Shown here: positions 35,217-43,996 of the stretch, piece by piece | Layout of the letters: every line of letters starts with the position of its first letter | How positions within the stretch are numbered: the stretch's first letter is position 1 | Source of the DNA: Mucilaginibacter sp. | GTDB taxonomy: Bacteria; Bacteroidota; Bacteroidia; Sphingobacteriales; Sphingobacteriaceae | Reading direction: 5' to 3' | Length of the DNA stretch: 64,000 nucleotides | Assembly: GCA_028288025.1 (NCBI GenBank) | Contig: JAQBOM010000019.1 | Span: forward strand, 33,511 to 97,510 | Notes under the pieces: model-generated | What the model was told of the DNA's origin: nothing | What the model saw: only the letters and a program-made list of their open reading frames with translations | Databases searched by the model: none | Translations under genes and position numbers: made by a program

Positions 35217-35949
35217 TATTGTTTTGTGTAACTGCATTTAATCCTTTTAGAACCAAATAGGGCTCAATTTTAATATAGGGGGCAAAGATGCTATTTTTTA
35301 ACAGGGTATCAAAAAAAATACAGTCGCCGCCGCTAAGTATAATATTCATATCTGCAACCTTATTTTTATAGCTCTCAATAAAGCCGGTTAGCTCATATTT
35401 TATCCCGTTTTGCACGCCCGAACGGATGGCTGTCGCGGTATCATTTCCAAAACTTTTGTCAAATGTCTGGTCCGCATTAAGCTGCGGAAGACCCGCCGTA
35501 TAATAATTTAAAGCCTTATAACGCATATTTAACCCCGGTGATATACTGCCGCCATAATAATTCCCGCTGGCATCAATCCAATCGTATGTTATGCAGGTAC
35601 CGGCATCAATTACCAGGTTATTTTTACCCGGGAACAAATAGTTTGCACCTATTACAGCTGCTAATCGGTCAAGTCCCAATGTTTCCGGAGTCAGGTAATG
35701 GTTGATGATTCCATTGGCCGTCTGCCTGGTAAAATGCGTTACCGAAACCTTCCCTGATAATGCTGATTGCCAGTCCTCTTTATCTTTTTTTACTGATGAT
35801 AGGATCGTTTTATTGATTTGATAATCGCTTAAAAAACCATTTAATACTTTTATATCAACCGTTTGAAACTGTTCAACATGCAGTAACTCCTCCTGCTTAA
35901 AAACAGCAATTTTTGTATATGTATTGCCAATGTCGATAACGAGTGTCAT
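35209..35949 (-). CDS. coaX: type III pantothenate kinase
   Basis: This cytoplasmic enzyme catalyses the first step of coenzyme A synthesis, the ATP-dependent phosphorylation of pantothenate. The 246-residue protein has the ASKHA-fold motifs: phosphate-1 loop VIDIGNTYTKIAVF (3-16), TPETLGLDRLAAVIGA (about 84-99), phosphate-2 loop VIDAGTCITYDWID (about 107-120) with catalytic Asp108 region, and GGSISPGLNMRYKAL. Length is typical of the type III family. Its last eight bases overlap the start of the downstream outer-membrane protein gene, which suggests an operon coaX-OMP-lptC. Confidence 0.95.
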   Translation of the reverse strand: MTLVIDIGNTYTKIAVFKQEELLHVEQFQTVDIKVLNGFLSDYQINKTILSSVKKDKEDWQSALSGKVSVTHFTRQTANGIINHYLTPETLGLDRLAAVIGANYLFPGKNNLVIDAGTCITYDWIDASGNYYGGSISPGLNMRYKALNYYTAGLPQLNADQTFDKSFGNDTATAIRSGVQNGIKYELTGFIESYKNKVADMNIILSGGDCIFFDTLLKNSIFAPYIKIEPYLVLKGLNAVTQNNND

Positions 35950-36020
35950 TTCTCCGGGTTCAATTAGTGAAACGACATGGCATATTCGTTCGCGACAATC
36001 CCCGCCAACTATCCGTTAAG

Positions 36021-36052
36021 CTTTTGACTTTTGAATTTTGATTTTTGACTTT
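36021..36052. repeat. TTTTGACTTTTGAA word repeat
   Basis: The word TTTTGACTTTTGAATTTTGA and variants fill the end of the gap between purQ and coaX. The same TTTTGACTTT word forms an arm of the repeat at 6561-6572. Confidence 0.55.
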
Positions 36053-36063
36053 GGGATACGCCA

Positions 36064-36756
36064 TCAGGCTTTAACCATTGATAATATGGATTCAAAAATA
36101 GCAAGGCCGTCCTCGTTGGCTACCAAAGCATCCGAAGCGCGTTCAGGATGCGGCATAAACCCAAATACGTTTCGTTCAATATTGCAAACACCGGCAATAT
36201 TACCCAATGATCCGTTCGGATTGGCTTCCAAGGTAATATTGCCTGCTTCATCACAATACCTGAATAATACCTGGTCGTTATCATTAATGGCGCTTAAAAC
36301 GTCTGCATCAGCAAAGAAATTACCCTCGCCATGCGCAATCGGTATCTTTAACGCCCTTTGCGGGTCAATTTGAGCTGTGATCAATGAATTTGAAGTTTGC
36401 GCCTTCATGTAAATATTACGGCAAATAAATTTTCGGTTCTCATTATGTAACAGGGCTCCAGGTAATAGGCCGGCTTCGGTTAATATCTGGAAGCCGTTGC
36501 ATATACCCAGCACATAGCCGCCTTTTGCTGCAAACTGTATAACTTCCTGCATAATTGGGGAGAAACGTGCGATCGCTCCGGAGCGCAAATAATCGCCAAA
36601 CGAAAAACCGCCCGGTAACACAATAAATTCAGCGCCCTGCAGGTCATGGTCTTTATGCCACAACCGCACTACCTGCTGGCCCAATATTTTCTCTAATACG
36701 TAAATGATGTCCTCGTCGCAATTGGACCCGGGAAATATGACTACTCCAAACTTCAT
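36064..36756 (-). CDS. purQ: FGAM synthase glutaminase subunit PurQ
   Basis: This 230-residue class I glutamine amidotransferase supplies ammonia to PurL in the fourth step of purine synthesis. The N-terminal FGVVIFPGSNCDED is the family signature. The nucleophile is Cys86 in GYVLGICNGFQILTEAGLLPG, and the His/Glu of the triad lie in FGFMPHPERASD near the C-terminus. Its separate gene implies a three-subunit PurLQS-type enzyme as in Bacillus, not the large fused PurL. purL and purS are not in the window. Cytoplasmic. It follows a membrane protein gene by 45 bases. Confidence 0.96.
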   Translation of the reverse strand: MKFGVVIFPGSNCDEDIIYVLEKILGQQVVRLWHKDHDLQGAEFIVLPGGFSFGDYLRSGAIARFSPIMQEVIQFAAKGGYVLGICNGFQILTEAGLLPGALLHNENRKFICRNIYMKAQTSNSLITAQIDPQRALKIPIAHGEGNFFADADVLSAINDNDQVLFRYCDEAGNITLEANPNGSLGNIAGVCNIERNVFGFMPHPERASDALVANEDGLAIFESILSMVKA

Positions 36757-36801
36757 GGTACAAAACTAATATAACAGATGAAATTTGAACGTATTTAAAG
36801 G

Positions 36802-37788
36802 TTAAAAAGTGTTAAACTGGAAATAGATAATGCTGATTAGCAGTAAATAAAAAAGCGATTCGTAGAACCACTTCCGTTTGGCGTACAAAAAATAATAGGA
36901 AAAGAATACGGCCGCAGGTACCGCGCACAACAAAAAATGATTCAGGTGGAACGCAGCTTTTGTATAAAACGACAGCGCTGCTATCACAAAAACGAAAAAT
37001 AGCAGCTGGAACGATTTACGTACCTGTACATAACTTTTAAAGAAGTTTTGCTGCAATTTAAAAAAGCAAAGTACCAGGATAAGCAGTACAGGTATTAGTA
37101 CCAGGTAGTTATAATAATTGATATGGATGCTTTCGGGAAATTTGGTGCCGAGCGGAAGCCATGTCGTGTACAGGTCCGGCAGATTGTCGTTCAAATAGTA
37201 ATACACGCCCAAAAAGAAAAATACTGTAGCATAGCCTATTATGCCGGCCACCCATTCGCGCCAGTTGAACGGTCTGAATAGAACCAGGGCGGCCCAAATA
37301 GCTAAAAACAAATAGTTAAAGGGCAAATAAATGACCGAGCCTATAGCGATCATCATACCCAAATCGTAGGCCGGTGATTTTGCATCATTGCTCTTATAAA
37401 AGCTAAATAACCTGAACAGCATCCAGATCACCAGGAAGTTGCATATCAGCGGGGGGCTTAAAACCAAAAAGGGTGTAAATAATCCGGAAACGGTGATATA
37501 CATTAAGGCCGGTAAAAAGGTAGGCTTACCCAGTAAATTATACCGGTTAACTAAAAAGTTTACGAGCAATGCCTGTATAAACACTATTACGGCGGCAACT
37601 AAAACATTAAAAAAAGGTGTGAAAGTATATAAGGAGGGAGCCGGCAGCAGTAACTTCATAAACGGCGCCGAAAAATCAAACGGTATTTGGGCAGGTGAAT
37701 GAAACAGGTAAACCGCCCGTAATACAAACAATAAAATTGCCAGCCAAAAGATATTAAACGGACTATGGGCCTTAAATGCATTTATCAT
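36802..37788 (-). CDS. DUF6427-like polytopic membrane protein
   Basis: This 328-residue inner-membrane protein has about 10 hydrophobic helices through its full length, from FNIFWLAILLFVLRAVYLF to YESLFYLLLISIIYFQ. The N-terminal MINAFKAHSPFNIFWL and the central ALVLFRPFNWREWVAGIIGY fit the family I know as DUF6427 in Bacteroidota, which is often found just upstream of purQ or near uracil phosphoribosyltransferase. No function is established. Its position between an MJ1255-type glycosyltransferase and purQ gives no clear clue. Confidence 0.75.
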   Translation of the reverse strand: MINAFKAHSPFNIFWLAILLFVLRAVYLFHSPAQIPFDFSAPFMKLLLPAPSLYTFTPFFNVLVAAVIVFIQALLVNFLVNRYNLLGKPTFLPALMYITVSGLFTPFLVLSPPLICNFLVIWMLFRLFSFYKSNDAKSPAYDLGMMIAIGSVIYLPFNYLFLAIWAALVLFRPFNWREWVAGIIGYATVFFFLGVYYYLNDNLPDLYTTWLPLGTKFPESIHINYYNYLVLIPVLLILVLCFFKLQQNFFKSYVQVRKSFQLLFFVFVIAALSFYTKAAFHLNHFLLCAVPAAVFFSYYFLYAKRKWFYESLFYLLLISIIYFQFNTF

Positions 37789-37829
37789 TCCAGCTGTTTT
37801 ATGCGGTACGAAATTAGCATAAAAACCGG

Positions 37830-38834
37830 TTATGATAAAACGGGCTGTGGCTTTGCGTATTGTTTAATCATGTTGTCGATGATTTGAGCAGTTTCATCCG
37901 GAAAATTTACTTGTATGCGCTTATCGTCATTTAGCCAATTATTAATATGGTAAATGAACTGGTCGTCAATCTCGTTGATAACGGGAACGCCCATTTTTTT
38001 CGCAGCCAGGGCGTTACACTGCTGTTCATACTGGTTTTTCATCGGGATCATCAGCACTTTTTTCTGTAAAAAAAGCGCTTCTGCCGGGCCTTCAAATCCC
38101 CCGCCGGTAAGCAGTCCTTCGCAATTGGCGAGGCTGTTATTGAAACCTTCGTTGTTTACCGGAAATATTTGAACATTTCCTTCCTGGTAATGTGTTTTTT
38201 GCCGTTTGGAGAAAATCTGCCATTGTACTTTGTCTGCTTTTTTTAGCAGCCTCGTGAGCATCTTGTCATCGTATGCCGGCAGGTAAACGGTGTAATGCCC
38301 AAAATTTCCCGGTTGTAATTTGCGGATCTCGCTCCGGATTACCGGGGTATGAATAAAATCGTCATAAGGCTCAAAATGAAAGCCGATATGATAAGTGGTG
38401 GGGGAGTAGTATTTGAGGAACCACTCCGCATAATCCCATTTTTTTGGACGTGGGGTATTTGGTGAGACAAATGAGCATTGATGACTTAAAGATACCGAGG
38501 GTACTTTTTGCAGTTTGCATGCCCATGCACTCACAGGTTCAAAGTCGTTGATAATTAGGTTATAATCTTTTAGCGGTAAGCTGTAAATGTCCTTCCACAA
38601 CTGCGGCAAATTCATTAATTTAAATGTGGCCCAGTTATCTATCCCCCCGTTTTTGCCAAATACAAAGCTGCCGCCGTGAAATTTATATTTAAGCGGTTGC
38701 GAGAGGGTAACCTCGGCTTCCGTTCCGCTGACAAGCAGGTCAAGCTCACCATATTGCTGCAACAGCGGGACGATTTCGCGGGCCCGGCTGATATGTCCGT
38801 TTCCCGTTCCCTGTATTGCGTATAGTATTTTCAT
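37830..38834 (-). CDS. MJ1255/VC2487-type glycosyltransferase
   Basis: This 334-residue GT-B-like protein starts at the ATG giving MKILYAIQGTGNGHISRAREI; the frame continues ten residues upstream without support. The GxGNGHxxRA motif (9-18) is the family hallmark. The C-terminal half has NCEGLLTGGGFEGPAEALFLQKKVLMIP, which resembles the donor-binding region of MurG/UGT-type enzymes. It is probably cytoplasmic and uses a nucleotide sugar, but donor and acceptor are unknown. The LpxH-like gene upstream on the same strand suggests lipid A or outer-membrane glycolipid work. Confidence 0.88.
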   Translation of the reverse strand: MKILYAIQGTGNGHISRAREIVPLLQQYGELDLLVSGTEAEVTLSQPLKYKFHGGSFVFGKNGGIDNWATFKLMNLPQLWKDIYSLPLKDYNLIINDFEPVSAWACKLQKVPSVSLSHQCSFVSPNTPRPKKWDYAEWFLKYYSPTTYHIGFHFEPYDDFIHTPVIRSEIRKLQPGNFGHYTVYLPAYDDKMLTRLLKKADKVQWQIFSKRQKTHYQEGNVQIFPVNNEGFNNSLANCEGLLTGGGFEGPAEALFLQKKVLMIPMKNQYEQQCNALAAKKMGVPVINEIDDQFIYHINNWLNDDKRIQVNFPDETAQIIDNMIKQYAKPQPVLS

Positions 38835-38953
38835 GGTGGTTGTTATAATGTTGTATGTTGCCAATATCCGGATTTACAGTTTACGAGCTTTATAGATCCA
38901 AGAACCCGTCCGGGTCTAATAAATCCCGCAACAAATCTAACATTACAACCTAA

Positions 38954-39808
38954 TTATCCCTGTTCCTGCTTAAATCTTTCGAGTAATATTTTAACATCTA
39001 ATTTAGCATCAAGGTCCTCGGCATCGGTTTTATCGTCTTCGTCGGCGTCGCTGTGAAAATCATCGGGATTATATTTGAATATGGTCCAGCCATTATTATG
39101 GTATTCAAGCGCGGAGAGGCTTTCCACCCAATCGCCCGAATTCAGGTAAACAACCGAACCCGCTTTGCCGGTCGATGTCATTTCCCTTATTTCGGCCTGG
39201 TGGATGTGCCCGCAAATAACATATTGGTAGGCTTTATCGATAGCCAGATCGGCAGCTGTTTGCTCAAATTGGTTGATGAATTTAACCGCATCCTTAAATT
39301 TTGCCTTAATTTTCTGCGAGAAGCTCATTTTTGGGCGGCCTATTGCAGTTAAAAACCAGTTTGTTAAGCTGTTGATCAAGATCAGAGTATCATAGCCAAT
39401 GGCACCTAATTTAGCCAGCCATTTGGAGTGCTGCATAGTAACGTCGAAAACATCGCCGTGAAATATCCAGGCTTTTTTTCCGTCGATATTCAACACCAGT
39501 TTATCCTTCAACTGGAAGGAACCAAGCGTAAAATCACTGAATTTACGCATCATCTCGTCGTGGTTGCCCGTTAAATAATATACCGGAACACCTTCAGTAA
39601 CAAATTTCAATATCCGGCGCACCACCTTCATATGCGCTTCGGGCCAGTATGATTTGCTGAACTGCCAGATATCGATGATATCGCCGTTCAGAATAAGCAT
39701 TTTGGGCTTTATGCTTTTTAAATATTTCAGCAGTTCTTTGGCGTGACAGCCATAGGTGCCTAAATGCACGTCGGATATAACCACTATATCAACTTCACGT
39801 TTTGCCAT
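38954..39808 (-). CDS. LpxH-like metallophosphoesterase
   Basis: This 284-residue calcineurin-like phosphoesterase has the five metal-binding blocks: DVHLG (about 12-16), NGDIIDIW (about 42-49), GNHDE (about 80-84), FHGDVFD (about 116-122) and CGHIHQAEI (about 196-204). It matches the UDP-2,3-diacylglucosamine diphosphatase family, which cleaves UDP-2,3-diacylglucosamine to lipid X in lipid A synthesis. The C-terminal tail is acidic (DADEDDKTDAEDLDAK). Bacteroidota often have more than one such paralogue, so the substrate is inferred. It is upstream of the MJ1255-type glycosyltransferase, 119 bases away. Confidence 0.87.
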   Translation of the reverse strand: MAKREVDIVVISDVHLGTYGCHAKELLKYLKSIKPKMLILNGDIIDIWQFSKSYWPEAHMKVVRRILKFVTEGVPVYYLTGNHDEMMRKFSDFTLGSFQLKDKLVLNIDGKKAWIFHGDVFDVTMQHSKWLAKLGAIGYDTLILINSLTNWFLTAIGRPKMSFSQKIKAKFKDAVKFINQFEQTAADLAIDKAYQYVICGHIHQAEIREMTSTGKAGSVVYLNSGDWVESLSALEYHNNGWTIFKYNPDDFHSDADEDDKTDAEDLDAKLDVKILLERFKQEQG

Positions 39809-39880
39809 TAAAATTGGGGGGATAATTTTCCGCCCGGTATATTATACCGGGGAGGTAAGGATTGATTTTGTATGCAACGA

Positions 39881-40000
39881 TTATTCTTCTTCGTCGTCGT
39901 CATTTACCTTTAGTTCATATGGGCTGAGGTAGAATATCCCAACAAGGAACAGCAACCCTGCAACAACCATATAAGTATAAGCGAACTCAAAATTCATCAT
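39881..40000 (-). CDS. 39-residue single-helix membrane peptide
   Basis: This short frame has two adjacent ATG codons, then MNFEFAYTYMVVAGLLFLVG, a clear membrane helix (about 8-26), and LSPYELKVNDDDEEE, ending in seven acidic residues out of the last eight. It fills the space between the DinB and LpxH-like genes on the same strand, with gaps of 69 and 72 bases. The helix-plus-acidic-tail design is that of a small regulatory or complex-stabilising membrane peptide. No family is recognised. Confidence 0.65.
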   Translation of the reverse strand: MMNFEFAYTYMVVAGLLFLVGIFYLSPYELKVNDDDEEE

Positions 40001-40069
40001 GCGGAATTTTTACAAATATCAGGAAACCAGATTATCTTACTGTTAAGACTACGTTAAATATAAAAGGTT

Positions 40070-40597
40070 TCAACTAAGTCTAAATTTATTTTTTATGCGG
40101 CGCAACTGTTTCAAATGATGTTCTAAATGTATACGTATAAACTTAAACCACTGTTTGGCATTCAGCATACCCAGCCGCGGGTGTTTATACCTTGAATCAG
40201 GCGAAGCGCTCTTAACTAACATTACGGAGTCGTCAACGCGTTTGCGACATTTGATTAATAAATTTTTTGCTTCTTCCTTGCTGAGCTTGCTAACCGGCAT
40301 TTTTGCCGCTACGGCTGCCGGAAGTTTTGTCTTTATAGGTGGAAAGCTGCCGGTAAACATCATCAACCTCCCCAGAAAGTTCATGCCATCCTCCGTGGGC
40401 GGGCAACCATTCGCGCATTTCTCCAAACCGATCGACGATCCCAGTGTAGCCATTAAAATATGTGAATACACTTCCGAGAACGACCAACCCCCGTCTGGAG
40501 GCGTGGTTTGAAAAACATCGTCGGGAATTGAATCCAATTGCGAACGGTAATCGTCCAGCGCGGTATCAATAGCGAATCGTTCTTTAATCAGGTTCAT
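40070..40597 (-). CDS. DinB family protein
   Basis: This 175-residue four-helix-bundle protein of the DinB/YfiT superfamily has SEVYSHILMA (about 41-50) with the first metal-binding His, and RIHLEHHLKQLRRIK (about 155-169) with the other two. The family includes bacillithiol- and mycothiol-dependent S-transferases. With YtxJ in the same genome, a bacillithiol S-transferase (BstA-like) role is possible but not proven. Its start overlaps the yjjG stop by four bases, so it is translationally coupled. Cytoplasmic. Confidence 0.85.
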   Translation of the reverse strand: MNLIKERFAIDTALDDYRSQLDSIPDDVFQTTPPDGGWSFSEVYSHILMATLGSSIGLEKCANGCPPTEDGMNFLGRLMMFTGSFPPIKTKLPAAVAAKMPVSKLSKEEAKNLLIKCRKRVDDSVMLVKSASPDSRYKHPRLGMLNAKQWFKFIRIHLEHHLKQLRRIKNKFRLS

Positions 40598-41316
40598 AGT
40601 ATTAAAGTTAACTCTTTTAAATGAGTAACCTGTAATGGTACATCGTCAGGCTTTGGTAAATTAAAAGGATTGAAATAAATCGCGTCCATACCAAAATTCA
40701 ACGCGCCGTAAACATCCGCCTCCAGGCTGTCACCGATCATCAGGCTTTCATTTTTTGCCGCCCCGGCTAAATTCAGCGCGTGTTCAAATATGGCCTTATC
40801 GGGTTTGTTGACTCCCACGATCTCGGAAATAATGATATGCTGAAAGTATCGCCCGATATTGGTGTTGCCTATTTTTAATTCCGAAGATTCTTTGAACCCA
40901 TTCGATATGAGGTGCAGCTTGTATTTGCTTTGAAGGTATTCCAGCGTTTCGTGCGCATGCGGGAACAGGTGCGTTTTAGTTGGGCAAAGCAGCACATAGG
41001 CATCTTCAAATCCTATCGGAAGCAGGTCGGGATGAACACCCAGCTCGATAAATGTTTTTTTAAACCGCGCTTCGCGCAGCTCCTCTTTGGTGATTTTACC
41101 GGTATGATATTCTGCCCAAAGGCGGTGGTTGTTGCGGGTGTAGGCTTCAATAAATAGATCGGCAGAGTGCAGCCCGATATCTGCCAGTTTATGAATGACA
41201 TAAAGCTCGTGCAAGGCTTCTTCGGCGTTTCTGTCAAAATCCCAAATCGTGTGGTCGAGGTCGAAGAAAAGATGTTTGTAGATTTTAGGATTACGATTTA
41301 CGATTTTAGATTGCAT
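40594..41316 (-). CDS. yjjG: YjjG-type HAD nucleotidase
   Basis: This 240-residue HAD phosphatase removes phosphate from non-canonical pyrimidine nucleotides. Motif I is HLFFDLDHTIWDFDRN with the nucleophile Asp, motif II LISNGF, motif III Lys in VNKPDKAIFEHAL, and motif IV MIGDSLEADVYGA. The first 14 residues (MQSKIVNRNPKIYK) are encoded by a stretch of repeated words (AAATCGTAAATCGTAATC) like those in intergenic gaps. No other in-frame ATG lies before the conserved core. The start appears to have been captured from a repeat. It is the first gene of a unit with DinB. Confidence 0.92.
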   Translation of the reverse strand: MQSKIVNRNPKIYKHLFFDLDHTIWDFDRNAEEALHELYVIHKLADIGLHSADLFIEAYTRNNHRLWAEYHTGKITKEELREARFKKTFIELGVHPDLLPIGFEDAYVLLCPTKTHLFPHAHETLEYLQSKYKLHLISNGFKESSELKIGNTNIGRYFQHIIISEIVGVNKPDKAIFEHALNLAGAAKNESLMIGDSLEADVYGALNFGMDAIYFNPFNLPKPDDVPLQVTHLKELTLIL

Positions 41317-41492
41317 TTATTGGTAGTTGCAGATGGATAATATGTTTAATTAAAACGCTCAAAATTAATTCATTTCCTGCCCAAATCCGAAATGAAACTT
41401 TCCTCCTGACATACCGTTGTCATTACGGCCCGCTAAATTTGATTTTATAACTAAATCATGCAAACGTAAAAGGTTATGATTAACGGGTTGAA

Positions 41493-41530
41493 AACTAATC
41501 GCTAACCGCCAAACTCTAATCTCTAAACCG
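41493..41530. repeat. CTAATC/CTAACC word repeat next to uvrB promoter
   Basis: AACTAATCGCTAACCGCC is followed by AAACTCTAATCTCTAAACCG. These tandem variants of a 7-9 base word end exactly where the uvrB -7 box begins at 41531. Confidence 0.5.
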
Positions 41531-41538
41531 TATTTTTG
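41531..41538 (+). promoter_or_regulatory. -7 box for uvrB
   Basis: TATTTTTG matches TAnnTTTG and lies eight bases before the ATG at 41547, predicting an mRNA leader of only a few bases. The upstream sequence is a word repeat with no TTTG -33 element. Confidence 0.5.
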
Positions 41539-41546
41539 TATACTCT

Positions 41547-43571
41547 ATGAATTTCAATTTAACATCTCAATACCTACCCACCGGCGACCAGCCCGAAGCT
41601 ATACGGCAGCTGGTTGAAGGTGTCAATAATAACGACCCGTTCCAAACACTCCTTGGTGTTACCGGCTCTGGGAAAACGTTTACCATAGCCAATGTTATCG
41701 GCCAAACGCAAAAGCCAACACTTATATTGAGTCATAATAAAACACTTGCTGCACAGCTATACGGCGAATTCAAGCAGTTTTTCCCGGAAAACGCTGTCAA
41801 CTACTTTGTATCCTATTATGATTATTACCAGCCGGAAGCATTTATTCCGACCACTAACACCTACATTGAAAAGGACCTGCAGATAAACGAAGAAATCGAA
41901 AAGCTGCGCCTGCGTACTACATCGGCGCTAATGTCGGGCAGGAGGGATGTTATTGTGGTGTCATCTATTTCATGCATATATGGTATGGGTAACCCGGAGG
42001 ATTTTAAGGATTCGGTTTTTCGTTTTGCCGTTGGTACGCGAATTAGTCGTAATGCTTTTTTGCATCGCCTGGTCGAGATATTATACTCGCGCACTACCGC
42101 CGATTTTAAGCGCGGTACCTTTAGGGTAAAAGGTGATGTGGTGGATATTTTCCCGGCGTATATGGATATCGCGTACCGCGTTTCTTTTTTTGGTGATGAT
42201 ATTGAAGAGCTCACTACTTTTGATATCGGAACAGGCAAAACCATCGAAAAGATGACACATATGGTATTGTTCCCCGCCAATTTATATGTAGCGCCGCGCG
42301 AGCGGTTTACGCAGTCCATCTGGGCGATACAGGAAGAACTGGAAAGCCGCAAAAAGCAATTCATTGGCGATGGCCGGTTCCTGGAAGCAAAGCGGCTTGA
42401 AGAGCGGGTGAATTACGATCTGGAGATGATCCGCGAGTTGGGCTATTGCTCGGGTATTGAAAATTACTCCCGCTTTTTTGATGGCCGTCAGCCCGGCGCG
42501 CGCCCATTCTGCCTGCTGGATTATTTCCCGGATGATTATTTGATGGTGATTGATGAGAGTCACGCAACCGTACCGCAAATCAGGGCCATGTATGGCGGCG
42601 ACCGTTCGCGCAAAATGTCGTTGGTCGATTATGGCTTTCGTTTGCCGGCTGCTTTAGACAACCGACCGCTGAATTTCCAGGAATTTGAACGCCTGGCGCC
42701 GCAAACCATTTATGTTAGTGCTACTCCCGGAGATTTTGAGCTCGAAAAATCCGGAGGAGTGGTAGTTGAACAGGTAATACGCCCAACCGGCTTGCTTGAC
42801 CCGGTGATTGATGTACGGCCCGTTATAAACCAGGTGGATGACCTGCTTGAAGAAGTGGACAAAACCGTTAAGATGGGCGACCGCGTGCTGGTTACCACAC
42901 TTACCAAGCGTATGTCTGAAGAACTGGCAAAATACATGGACAGGCTGGGCATTAAATGCCGCTACATACACTCAGAAGTTAAAACACTCGAACGGGTTGA
43001 AATATTACGAGGCTTGCGCCTGGGTGAATTTGATGTGCTCATCGGGATCAATTTATTAAGGGAAGGGTTGGACTTACCCGAAGTTTCGCTGGTAGCTATT
43101 CTGGATGCAGATAAGGAAGGTTTCCTGCGGTCTGAGCGCTCATTGATACAAACCATTGGCCGTGCTGCGCGGAATGACAGGGGCAGGGTTATAATGTATG
43201 CCGATAAAATTACCGACTCGATGCAGGTAACGATGGACGAAACCAACAGGCGCCGCGATATTCAAATCCGTTACAATGCCGAACACGGAATTACACCGAC
43301 CACGGTAGGAAAAACCCGCAACGAAATTTTGGAACAGACTTCGGTAATGGATTTTAAAGGCGGCATGCAAAAAGCCTATGTTGAAGCCGATGTGGTTACG
43401 CTTGCCGCGGACCCCATTGTTCAATATATGACCAAGCCAGATTTAAAGAAATCCATCGAAAATACGAGGAAAGAAATGCTTGCCGCAGCCAAAAACATGG
43501 ATTTTTTACTCGCTGCCAAACTCCGCGACGAAATGTTTGCGCTTGAAAAGATGATGGAAGAGAAGTTTTAA
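41547..43571 (+). CDS. uvrB: excinuclease ABC subunit B
   Basis: This 674-residue DNA-repair helicase loads onto damage with UvrA and then positions UvrC for incision. Walker A is GVTGSGKTF (about 38-46). The damage-probing beta-hairpin region is VSYYDYYQPEAFIP (about 91-104). The DEAD-like box is DESHA (about 337-341), and the C-terminal helicase motifs include ILDADKEGFLRSERSLIQTIGRAARN. The final UVR domain (about 630-670, AAKNMDFLLAAKLRDEMFALEK) contacts UvrC. Length is normal. No lexA-like operator is recognised upstream; the gene has a near-leaderless promoter beside a repeat. Confidence 0.98.
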   Translation: MNFNLTSQYLPTGDQPEAIRQLVEGVNNNDPFQTLLGVTGSGKTFTIANVIGQTQKPTLILSHNKTLAAQLYGEFKQFFPENAVNYFVSYYDYYQPEAFIPTTNTYIEKDLQINEEIEKLRLRTTSALMSGRRDVIVVSSISCIYGMGNPEDFKDSVFRFAVGTRISRNAFLHRLVEILYSRTTADFKRGTFRVKGDVVDIFPAYMDIAYRVSFFGDDIEELTTFDIGTGKTIEKMTHMVLFPANLYVAPRERFTQSIWAIQEELESRKKQFIGDGRFLEAKRLEERVNYDLEMIRELGYCSGIENYSRFFDGRQPGARPFCLLDYFPDDYLMVIDESHATVPQIRAMYGGDRSRKMSLVDYGFRLPAALDNRPLNFQEFERLAPQTIYVSATPGDFELEKSGGVVVEQVIRPTGLLDPVIDVRPVINQVDDLLEEVDKTVKMGDRVLVTTLTKRMSEELAKYMDRLGIKCRYIHSEVKTLERVEILRGLRLGEFDVLIGINLLREGLDLPEVSLVAILDADKEGFLRSERSLIQTIGRAARNDRGRVIMYADKITDSMQVTMDETNRRRDIQIRYNAEHGITPTTVGKTRNEILEQTSVMDFKGGMQKAYVEADVVTLAADPIVQYMTKPDLKKSIENTRKEMLAAAKNMDFLLAAKLRDEMFALEKMMEEKF

Positions 43572-43630
43572 TTTGATAATGTGTTGATTTGAAAATTGTT
43601 TCATTGTCAAATTACCAAATCTTCAAATAC
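43571..43630. repeat. ATTTGATAATGTG word repeat, inverted arms
   Basis: The left part (43571-43598) repeats ATTTGATAATG and GATTTGAAAATTG. The right part (43600-43630) has inverted words CATTGTCAAATTACC and AAATCTTCAAATAC. It starts at the uvrB stop codon and could fold into an imperfect hairpin that may also end the uvrB transcript. Confidence 0.6.
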
Positions 43631-43710
43631 TTCTTTGTAACAAATTCGGTTATTGGCATGTCATAAAAAGGAGCAAAATCATAAGCAAACAATTTTGCCG
43701 TTATAATATT

Positions 43711-43718
43711 TATATTTG
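43711..43718 (+). promoter_or_regulatory. -7 box for the DUF4834 gene
   Basis: TATATTTG is a full match to TAnnTTTG, 20 bases before the ATG. A TTTG at 43694-43697 is only 13 bases upstream, shorter than usual. Confidence 0.5.
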
Positions 43719-43738
43719 TACGTTTAATTTTAACCAAC

Positions 43739-43990
43739 ATGCCGGAGTTCCTCAGTTTCCTGCTCACCATATTATTAGTTTGGTATATTATACGCGCTTT
43801 GGCCCGTATACTATTGCCTATGCTTTTTCAAAGCGTTATAAATAAGGCACACCAACAGCAACATCATCAGCAAAATTATAATCAATCGCCGCCCCAGGGT
43901 AAGGTGAAAGTTGACTATATGCCCAAGTCGAAAAAAGGCGCAGTTCCGGATTCTGAAGGAGAATTCGTGGACTATGAAGAGATAAAATAA
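43739..43990 (+). CDS. DUF4834 family small membrane protein
   Basis: This 83-residue protein has one membrane helix (about 5-25, LSFLLTILLVWYIIRALARIL), a Gln/His-rich linker (HQQQHHQQNYNQ) and a C-terminal PKSKKGAVPDSEGEFVDYEEIK. The tail is the DUF4834 signature known from Bacteroidota. Function is unknown. The next gene, a small membrane protein, starts six bases after the stop, and ppiD is 130 bases further, so the small proteins could be envelope accessories. Confidence 0.85.
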   Translation: MPEFLSFLLTILLVWYIIRALARILLPMLFQSVINKAHQQQHHQQNYNQSPPQGKVKVDYMPKSKKGAVPDSEGEFVDYEEIK

Positions 43991-43996
43991 GGTGCT

